A stretch of 6,277 nucleotides of DNA. It comes from Acidimicrobiia bacterium. GTDB taxonomy: Bacteria; Actinomycetota; Acidimicrobiia; IMCC26256. The notes beneath the pieces were generated by a model that worked only from the letters and a program-made list of their open reading frames with translations, did no database searches and was not told the DNA's origin. Below, piece after piece: positions 1 to 6,277 of this stretch. Where the stretch lies: contig JALRDW010000103.1 of the NCBI GenBank assembly GCA_023262065.1, forward strand, positions 1 through 6,277, given 5' to 3'. The position numbers and the translations under genes were made by a program. Each line of letters begins with the position of its first letter. The first letter of the stretch is position 1.

Positions 1-1805
<1,805 letters not shown>

Positions 1806-1899
1806 GCCTTCTCTTCCGCGCGGGTGCAGGGGGTGCCGGTGCCGGCCACGGGTCCGAGGCTACCCATCCGCCCGGCGCGGCCCCGCAGGGGAGGCACCC
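1806..1899 (-). promoter_or_regulatory. Intergenic gap before icd, with a weak promoter candidate
   Basis: This 94-base gap between the stop of the medium-chain dehydrogenase and the start of icd is the longest gap between two minus-strand genes here. On the minus strand a TAGCCT element (1862-1857) fits the TAnnnT -10 pattern of actinobacterial sigma-A promoters and would give a leader of about 45 bases. No convincing -35 lies 16-19 bases upstream (the sequence there is G/C only), so the promoter call is weak. A 4-bp hairpin (CCCC-GCA-GGGG, 1881-1891) is present without a T-run. Confidence 0.3.
1807..1817 (-). promoter_or_regulatory. Ribosome binding site of icd
   Basis: The minus strand reads GGAAGAGAAGG, then one base, then ATG at 1805. 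The GGAAG part sits at a usable distance and supports this ATG as the start. The conserved family N-terminus ([10 protein letters not shown]) begins a few residues later, which agrees. Confidence 0.6.
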
Positions 1900-2904
1900 T
1901 CAGGTCGGGTCGACGCAGACCTTGCCGCAGTCCTTCGACTCCCGCAGCAGGCCGAGCGCGGCGTCGAGGTCGGTCAGCGGGAACCGGTGGGTGGTCAGCG
2001 CCGTGAGATCCCGGCGGGCCAGGAGATCCACCGCGTCCTCGAACCGCTCCGGGTACTCCATGGAGCCACGGACCGTGAACTGCTTCATGAGCAGGGTGAG
2101 GAAGCTCGTCGGGATGGGCGTGTAGTGCAGCGCGACGACCGCGAGCCGTCCGCCGGGCGCACCCCGTTCGATGATCGAGGTGAGGACCTCGGCCACACCG
2201 GTCGCCTCGATGAACGCGGAGGTCGCCGGGGTCGGACCGAACATGAACGGTGTCGTCCCGTGCAGGTCGGTGAGCGCCGCCCAGACGTCGTCCGCGGTCG
2301 GGTCGACTGCGGCGAGCGCGCCGAGGTCGGTGGCGAGGCGGCGCCGGGTCGCGCTCGGATCGATCGCGACGACGCGCTCGTTGCCCGCGTCGACGAGCGT
2401 CGCGATCGCGGCGAGTCCGATCGGTCCGCACCCGAACACCGCGACGCCGTCGTCGGGCCCCGCCTCGACCTGGGCCACCGCGTGCATCCCCACGCCGAGG
2501 GGCTCGGCGAACGCGGCGGCCTCCAGCGAGAGGCCATCGGGGATCCGGTACACGCCCCGTCGGTCGGCCTCGGTGACGAGGAGTCGGGGGGTGAGGCCGC
2601 CCTCCGGCGCTCCGTTGCCGATCCGGCCGAGTGCATCGGTGCCGGGCCGCACCACCACGCGGTCGCCGGCGGCGACGCTGCGCACCTCGGATCCGACCTC
2701 GTCGACGGTGCCGGAGACCTCGTGGCCGAGGCACATCGGCTCGGGTCCGGGCCCGGCGACGCCGCCCATGCGGATGTACGACAGGTCGCTCCCGCAGATG
2801 CCGCACGCGTGGACCCGGATGATCACGTCACACGGGCCGGCGACCGGGTCGGGCACCTCGTCGACCCGCACGTCGTCGGGTCCGTGGATGCGGGCCTGGA
2901 GCAT
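1900..2904 (-). CDS. Zinc-dependent medium-chain alcohol dehydrogenase (threonine/sorbitol dehydrogenase-like)
   Basis: A 334-residue medium-chain dehydrogenase/reductase expected to interconvert an alcohol or polyol and its aldehyde or ketone in the cytosol. The N-terminal GroES-like domain carries the catalytic zinc ligands Cys37 (CGICGSD), His61-Glu62 (GHE, 60-62) and Glu134 (AEPLGVGMHA). The Rossmann domain starts at GCGPIG (158-163), and Asp182 at the end of the second strand suggests NAD rather than NADP. The four-cysteine structural zinc lobe normally found near residues 90-115 is absent: the segment is short (RPGTDALGRIGNGAPEGG) and has no cysteine, which accounts for a length somewhat below the usual 340-370. 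The ATG at 2904 follows GGAGG by 4 bases and lies 15 bases after the short-chain dehydrogenase stop, so it is the last gene of the four-gene operon. The substrate cannot be told from sequence; secondary alcohols or polyols are typical for these relatives. Confidence 0.93.
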   Translation of the reverse strand: MLQARIHGPDDVRVDEVPDPVAGPCDVIIRVHACGICGSDLSYIRMGGVAGPGPEPMCLGHEVSGTVDEVGSEVRSVAAGDRVVVRPGTDALGRIGNGAPEGGLTPRLLVTEADRRGVYRIPDGLSLEAAAFAEPLGVGMHAVAQVEAGPDDGVAVFGCGPIGLAAIATLVDAGNERVVAIDPSATRRRLATDLGALAAVDPTADDVWAALTDLHGTTPFMFGPTPATSAFIEATGVAEVLTSIIERGAPGGRLAVVALHYTPIPTSFLTLLMKQFTVRGSMEYPERFEDAVDLLARRDLTALTTHRFPLTDLDAALGLLRESKDCGKVCVDPT

Positions 2905-2908
2905 CGAT

Positions 2909-2913
2909 CCTCC
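2909..2913 (-). promoter_or_regulatory. Ribosome binding site of the medium-chain dehydrogenase
   Basis: A perfect GGAGG on the minus strand lies 4 bases upstream of the ATG at 2904, inside the 15-base gap after the preceding stop codon. The spacing is slightly short, but it fixes the start, and the predicted N-terminus (MLQARIHGPDDVRVDEVPDP) fits the family. Confidence 0.7.
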
Positions 2914-2919
2914 GGATCG

Positions 2920-3666
2920 TCAGGGGAGCAGGTACCCGCCGTCGACGGCGAGCGTATGACCGGTGATGTAGGAGGCGGCCCCGCTCGCGAGGAAGAGCGC
3001 CGCCGGGGCCACCTCCCCCGGCGTGCCGAGGCGACCCATCGGGATGTGGGCGAGCTCGGCGTCGAGCAGCTCGGGGATTCCCGCCATCGGCGCGGTCATA
3101 CGGGTGTCGATGACCCCGGGGGCGATCGCGTTCACGCGGATGCCGTCACCGACCCAGCGCGCGGCGAGGTTCCGGGTGAGGGCGACGAGGCCCGCCTTCG
3201 CCGATGCGTACCCGGGAACGATCGGCACGGCCCGGAACGCCGACATCGACACGACGTTCACCACGCTCGACCCGCCGGGGCGCGCGCCGGCGGCGAGGAG
3301 GTCGTGGCAGGCGGTGCTCATCCGCATCGGACCTGCGAGGTTCAGGGCCAGGGCGGCCTCGAAGCCGACGGGATCCCACTCGTCGCGACCGCCGGCGAAC
3401 ACGGCCCCGGCGTTGTTCACGAGCACGTCGAGGCGGGCGAGACGGCCGACGACCCGCTCCACGTCCCCGGGCGTGGCGAGGTCCAGCGAGTGGTAGGCGA
3501 ACCGGTCGAGGTCGACCCCGTACTCGGCTGCGCCCGGTCGGGTCCCGGTGATGGCCACGGTCGCCCCCGCATCGGCGAACGCAGTCGCGATCGCGTGCCC
3601 GATGCCGGAGGTCCCGCCGGTCACGAGGACCTGCGCATCCGTGAAATCGAAGGTCGGACCGGTCAC
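2920..3666 (-). CDS. Short-chain dehydrogenase/reductase (classical SDR, FabG-like)
   Basis: A 248-residue classical SDR, a cytosolic NAD(P)-dependent ketone/alcohol oxidoreductase. Visible motifs in order: cofactor loop TGGTSGIG (16-23), Arg43 after the second strand (TGTRP), which favours NADP(H), Asp62, NNAG (84-87), and the catalytic tetrad Asn109, Ser140, Tyr153 and Lys157 (YASAK). PG (183-184) and the C-terminal GHTLAVDGG (236-244) are also typical. Length is normal for the family. I chose the GTG at 3666-3664 as start because it overlaps the preceding gene's stop as GTGA and places the first strand (AQVLVTGG) about ten residues in. An in-frame extension to 3999 is open, but it lies inside the preceding gene and reads as Arg-rich antisense-like sequence. 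The start is probably reached by coupled re-initiation, with only a weak GGGCGGG upstream. The substrate is unknown. The pairing with a second dehydrogenase immediately downstream suggests consecutive or alternative redox steps in one pathway. Confidence 0.94.
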   Translation of the reverse strand: MTGPTFDFTDAQVLVTGGTSGIGHAIATAFADAGATVAITGTRPGAAEYGVDLDRFAYHSLDLATPGDVERVVGRLARLDVLVNNAGAVFAGGRDEWDPVGFEAALALNLAGPMRMSTACHDLLAAGARPGGSSVVNVVSMSAFRAVPIVPGYASAKAGLVALTRNLAARWVGDGIRVNAIAPGVIDTRMTAPMAGIPELLDAELAHIPMGRLGTPGEVAPAALFLASGAASYITGHTLAVDGGYLLP

Positions 3667-4910
3667 GGGGTCCCGCCCAACTTGGTGATGGAGCGGCGCA
3701 ACCATGCCGCCTCCCAGAAGTTCCGGCTGTCCTCGAGCAGCACGCCGTGCGCGTCGATCGCGATCCGCCGCGCGTCCGCGTGGTCGGGGACGGCGGCGAG
3801 CACGAGATCCGTGAGGTGGATCGCCTCGACCGGCCGACCGGCGGCGACGTGGTCGGCTGCGGCGGCGATGAGGGTGTCGGCGCCGGCCGCCCGCACGACA
3901 TCGGGTGCGACGCTCGTGGCGGGGACCGCGTAGAGCTCGGTGGTCGAGCGGTGGTGGAACCAGCCCGCGTAGTGCTCCCAGATCGCGCGCACGTTCCACG
4001 CGGTCCGCCCGTACCCCTCGCCGATGTCGAGGGCGGGCGGTGTGGTGATCTCGCGCATGAGGGTATGCACATCGCGCCCCTCGTTCATCCCGTCGACCGT
4101 CCGGTCGTGGACCCAGACCATGGCGTCGCGCATCGCCGTGATCTCCTCGGCGATGCGGTCCTCACCGTCGATCGGGTCGAAGTGGCCGGTGATGAGTCGC
4201 GCCGGCCGGAGCGCGAGCACGCGGTCGAGCGACGCGATGTAGGCGAGCGCATCCCGGTAGCGATCACCCCGGATCGTGACGAGGTTGGGGACGTGTCCGA
4301 ACAGGGGACCGAACAGGTTGCCGGTGAAGGCGGTCCGGTCCTCGGGCGACCAGATGACCATGGAGTCGGTGGTCTCGCCACCCGGGACCGAGATGAGCGT
4401 GAGCCGCCGGCCGCCGATCAGGAGGTCCGTCGTGTCGGTGAAGGTCCGGGTCGGCTCGGGTCGGGACTGCGCCACGGCTCCGGCACCCAGCGTGCGTGCG
4501 TGCTCCATGGCGGCGACGATCGCGTCGATCCACGCGAAGGCGGCGTTGCGGGAGCGGAACGTCTCGAGTCGCTCGTTGTCGGCGCGCCAGATGGCGTGGT
4601 CCGCCTGCATGACGACCTCGGTGCTCCGATCCCGGAAGGTGTCGACGCCGCCGACGTGGTCGTAGTGGCCCTGCGTCAGCAGGATGGTGTGGGTCGGGCT
4701 CGGGTCGACCGCGTCGTACGCGCGTCGGTGCAGCGGACCCTCGAACCCCATGCCGGTGTTCACGACGATGCGACCTTCGTCGGTGGCGAGCAGGTACGAG
4801 TTGGAGAGGCCGCTCGACATCCAGACCCCGTCGGCGATGGGACGGGCCGGGGAGCCGTCGGCCGGGGCCATCGCGTCGGCGCCGGGACGCTCACGGTGGA
4901 TGCCGGGCAT
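3663..4910 (-). CDS. MBL-fold metallo-hydrolase, alkylsulfatase (SdsA1/BDS1)-like but with altered metal site
   Basis: A 415-residue protein with no signal peptide. Residues ~25-250 are a metallo-beta-lactamase fold: SNSYLL (36-41), TQGHYDHVGG (79-88), VPGGETTDSM (175-184), FTGNLFGPLFGH (195-206), TIRGDRYRDAL (212-222) and TGHFDP (241-246). The downstream segment EHYAGWF (312-318), followed by a helical stretch (~340-411, ending EAAWLRRSI), resembles the alkylsulfatase dimerisation region. The C-terminal SCP2-like domain and secretion signal of SdsA1 are missing. Probable metal ligands are His82, Asp84, His85, Glu179 and His243. The first histidine of HxHxDH is Gln80, and the second bridging glutamate of alkylsulfatases is Gly197. 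Hydrolase activity is therefore likely but sulfatase activity is uncertain. The ATG at 4910 overlaps the sulfotransferase stop (TGATG) and has an excellent GGAGGTGA; an in-frame Met at residue 14 is a less likely start. The operon context with a sulfotransferase keeps a sulfate-ester substrate plausible. Confidence 0.88.
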   Translation of the reverse strand: MPGIHRERPGADAMAPADGSPARPIADGVWMSSGLSNSYLLATDEGRIVVNTGMGFEGPLHRRAYDAVDPSPTHTILLTQGHYDHVGGVDTFRDRSTEVVMQADHAIWRADNERLETFRSRNAAFAWIDAIVAAMEHARTLGAGAVAQSRPEPTRTFTDTTDLLIGGRRLTLISVPGGETTDSMVIWSPEDRTAFTGNLFGPLFGHVPNLVTIRGDRYRDALAYIASLDRVLALRPARLITGHFDPIDGEDRIAEEITAMRDAMVWVHDRTVDGMNEGRDVHTLMREITTPPALDIGEGYGRTAWNVRAIWEHYAGWFHHRSTTELYAVPATSVAPDVVRAAGADTLIAAAADHVAAGRPVEAIHLTDLVLAAVPDHADARRIAIDAHGVLLEDSRNFWEAAWLRRSITKLGGTP

Positions 4911-6163
4911 CACGTCACCTCCGGACGGATCTGGGGGAAGGCCTCGTAGTAGAAGGCGAAGCGGTCGCGCAGGTCGGCGGGATCGAGTCCGAAGTCGCCG
5001 CGCAGGTCGTACACGATGCGACCATCCTTGCCCCGGGGGTTGCCCGCGACGTAGTCGGCGAGGCGGGCCCGGGCATCGTCGGTCACCTCGAGGCCGGCGG
5101 TGGCGAGGATGCGTTCGGCCATCGCGAGGTCGTCGCGCATGAACTCGTGGAACTCGACGTCGACGCGCTGTGCGCTCGGGATGATGTGGGCGTCCCGCAC
5201 TGCGGCGCGCAGCAGCGACTCGATGCGGTCGACCCAGTAGGCGGCGAGACCGTCGGCGTCGATCTCCACCCGCCGGTTGCGGTCGCCGTAGGCCAGCATC
5301 GTGATCGCCGACTGGAGCACCGCGACCGGGTCCCGCAGCGTGAACGCGATCGTGGCGTCCGGGAACGTGTCCATGAGCGGGCCGATCCACTCGAGGTGCT
5401 GGGGCGTCTTGAGCACCCACCGTCGAGGGCCGCGGAGGTGCGACAGGACCTGCAGTTCCCGGCGGAGGAACGCGTAGTGCCGGCACTGGTCCAGACCGAG
5501 GTAATGGTCGCGCCAGGCCGGGACCCTTGCCTGCCACTCCATCGAGTAGCCGCACAGGTCGAGGTCGACGAGTTCGCAGTCCTCCTCGATCGACCACGGG
5601 GGTCGGTCGTGCATGAGGGCCGTGAGCGGGGACACCCGGTTCGTCGCCTCCCACTGGCGCAACGAGCGCACGTAGCGCGGGTCGACCCCGTCGGGCCCGG
5701 GCCCGTCGCCCATGACGGGGATCGGTTCGGCGACCTCCCACCACGGCATGGATCGCAGGCGCCGGTCGGTCGCCAACAGGTTCACGAGGTGGGTGGTGCC
5801 CGAGCGGGGGAGTCCGACGACGATGATCGGCGGCTCGAGCTCGACCTCGAGGCTCTCCGGGTTCCGGCGGGTGAAGTCCTCGAAGCGCAGTCGGGCGCGC
5901 AGCAGGCCGAGCAGGCGCTCGCGGACGATCCAGCGACCGAGCCCGGTCAGGCCGGTGTCGGCCTCGACCGCCGCCACCATCGCCTCGAGGCGGTCGAGGA
6001 GCGTCGGGTCACCGAGGTCGTCGAGGCCGGTGTCCCGCCGGGCGCGTGCGACGAGCGCGTCGGGCGAGAGGTCGACCTCCATCGCCCGGGCCATGTCGTG
6101 GAACGCCTGCTCCTCGGCGTCGCGCCGGGGCTCGCGCAGATCGTCGATGCGGACCTCGCGCAC
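4910..6163 (-). CDS. PAPS-dependent sulfotransferase (Sulfotransfer_3 family)
   Basis: A 417-residue cytosolic sulfotransferase expected to move a sulfuryl group from PAPS to a hydroxyl (or amine) of a small molecule or lipid. The 5'-phosphosulfate loop is GLPRSGTT (117-124) at the end of the first strand (PPIIVVG). The 3'-phosphate site is LRDPVAVLQS, with Arg277 and Ser285 at the expected spacing of eight. WVLKTPQHLEWI (249-260) and the C-terminal NPRGKDGRIVYDLRGDFGLDP (375-395) are typical of the actinobacterial Sulfotransfer_3 group. An acidic IEEDCELVD (192-200) is a candidate for catalytic or acceptor-site residues. About 110 residues precede the PAPS loop, forming a helical N-terminal extension common in this subgroup. 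I chose the GTG at 6163-6161 because a GGGGGAAGGG lies 3 bases upstream; the next in-frame Met (residue 24) lacks such a site. First gene of the operon, its stop fused to the next start. The acceptor is not predictable from sequence. Confidence 0.93.
   Translation of the reverse strand: MREVRIDDLREPRRDAEEQAFHDMARAMEVDLSPDALVARARRDTGLDDLGDPTLLDRLEAMVAAVEADTGLTGLGRWIVRERLLGLLRARLRFEDFTRRNPESLEVELEPPIIVVGLPRSGTTHLVNLLATDRRLRSMPWWEVAEPIPVMGDGPGPDGVDPRYVRSLRQWEATNRVSPLTALMHDRPPWSIEEDCELVDLDLCGYSMEWQARVPAWRDHYLGLDQCRHYAFLRRELQVLSHLRGPRRWVLKTPQHLEWIGPLMDTFPDATIAFTLRDPVAVLQSAITMLAYGDRNRRVEIDADGLAAYWVDRIESLLRAAVRDAHIIPSAQRVDVEFHEFMRDDLAMAERILATAGLEVTDDARARLADYVAGNPRGKDGRIVYDLRGDFGLDPADLRDRFAFYYEAFPQIRPEVT
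4915..4922 (-). promoter_or_regulatory. Ribosome binding site of the MBL-fold gene
   Basis: The minus strand reads GGAGGTGA within the last codons of the sulfotransferase gene. The GGAGG core is 7 bases from the ATG at 4910, an optimal spacing. It decides this start over the internal Met at residue 14 and over open-frame extensions reaching back to 5744. Confidence 0.8.
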
Positions 6164-6166
6164 TGG

Positions 6167-6176
6167 CCCTTCCCCC
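6167..6176 (-). promoter_or_regulatory. Ribosome binding site of the sulfotransferase gene
   Basis: The minus strand reads GGGGGAAGGG, then CCA, then GTG at 6163. The purine run covers the window where a Shine-Dalgarno contact is expected, so it supports GTG as start rather than the downstream Met at residue 24. Confidence 0.6.
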
Positions 6177-6184
6177 GGTTCGGA

Positions 6185-6197
6185 CGCATCGGATACG
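6185..6197. promoter_or_regulatory. Imperfect palindrome, possible operator
   Basis: CGCATC-G-GATACG is a 13-bp inverted repeat with five of six arm positions complementary. It lies 22 bases upstream of the sulfotransferase start and overlaps a weak minus-strand -10-like TATCCG (6195-6190). Such a site between divergent genes is where a TetR- or MarR-type repressor could bind. Palindromes this short also occur by chance in G+C-rich DNA, so confidence is low. Confidence 0.25.
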
Positions 6198-6209
6198 ACG
6201 GGACCACTA

Positions 6210-6239
6210 TTGCCGACGCGCGGCCGGCACCGCTACCGT
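6210..6239 (+). promoter_or_regulatory. Plus-strand sigma-A-type promoter candidate (divergent)
   Basis: TTGCCG at 6210-6215 and TACCGT at 6234-6239 are separated by 18 bases and match the TTGnnn / TAnnnT consensus of actinobacterial housekeeping promoters. The -10 ends 8 bases before a GTG at 6248, so transcription would start at or very near that codon, as in leaderless actinobacterial mRNAs. It is the only A/T-containing promoter-like pair in an otherwise G/C-dominated gap. Confidence 0.45.
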
Positions 6240-6247
6240 CCCCGCTC

Positions 6248-6277
6248 GTGGGTCCGGTCGCAGGTTTCGCTCGTCGC
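6248..6277 (+). CDS. Possible start of a divergent gene (first ~10 codons only)
   Basis: A GTG at 6248 opens ten sense codons (VGPVAGFARR) to the end of the window. The evidence is positional only: a good promoter candidate directly upstream, no Shine-Dalgarno (consistent with a leaderless start), and divergent orientation to the operon. Too short to identify. If real, a transcriptional regulator of the divergent operon would be a natural candidate, but nothing in ten residues shows that. Confidence 0.3.
   Translation, partial: MGPVAGFARR

Noticed and set aside
1833..1849. GCCGG/CCGGC repeat in the gap upstream of icd as an operator
   Set aside because: The arms are separated by only two bases, and the motif is built of common G/C tetramers, so there is nothing to distinguish it from background.
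1881..1891. Hairpin CCCC-GCA-GGGG as a rho-independent terminator between the operon and icd
   Set aside because: The stem is only 4 bp, no T-run follows on either strand, and short G/C hairpins are expected by chance in this composition.
3667..3999. N-terminal extension of the SDR to an upstream start at 3999
   Set aside because: The extension is Arg-rich shadow sequence inside the MBL gene. The SDR fold begins just after the GTG at 3666, and the GTGA junction is typical of coupled genes.
3747..4949. A 400-codon plus-strand open frame opposite the MBL gene
   Set aside because: Same reasoning: the MBL motifs are on the minus strand, and the plus frame has no family resemblance or ribosome binding site that I could support.
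4911..5744. N-terminal extension of the MBL protein to 5744
   Set aside because: It would lie wholly inside the sulfotransferase gene in another frame and reads as Arg/Pro-rich shadow. The ATG at 4910 has an ideal ribosome binding site.

Overview
The window is very G+C-rich chromosomal DNA with a strong G/C bias in codon third positions, GTG as well as ATG starts, and tightly packed genes. Together with a monomeric (homodimer-independent) NADP-isocitrate dehydrogenase and a Sulfotransfer_3-type sulfotransferase whose C-terminus looks like those of actinobacteria, this suggests a high-G+C actinomycete. An Acidimicrobiia- or Mycobacteriales-like lineage is my best guess, inferred from remembered family resemblance and not from any search.

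Layout: all five substantial genes are on the minus strand. Reading in the direction of transcription (right to left) they are: a PAPS-type sulfotransferase (6163-4910); a metallo-beta-lactamase-fold protein with an alkylsulfatase-like dimerisation segment (4910-3663); a classical short-chain dehydrogenase (3666-2920); a zinc-dependent medium-chain dehydrogenase (2904-1900); and, after a 94-base gap, the first 601 codons of monomeric isocitrate dehydrogenase (1805 to beyond the left edge). The first four are almost certainly one transcription unit: the junctions are TGATG (1-base overlap), GTGA (4-base overlap) and a 15-base gap with a good ribosome binding site. The icd gene has its own ribosome binding site and probably its own promoter, and looks like an unrelated housekeeping neighbour.

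The right end (6164-6277) appears to be a divergent intergenic region. It contains a good plus-strand promoter candidate (TTGCCG, 18 bases, TACCGT) placed just upstream of a GTG that could start a leaderless divergent gene running off the window, and a 13-bp imperfect palindrome that could be an operator.

How the genes may work together: the operon encodes one protein expected to transfer sulfate to a hydroxyl, one related by fold and dimerisation segment to enzymes that remove sulfate from alkyl sulfates, and two alcohol/ketone oxidoreductases. A small-molecule or lipid pathway acting on an alcohol and its sulfate ester is a reasonable hypothesis but is not proven by the sequence. The most notable detail is that the metallo-beta-lactamase-fold protein has lost two of the metal ligands expected of true alkylsulfatases. 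No RNA gene, mobile element, CRISPR array or obvious large repeat is visible.
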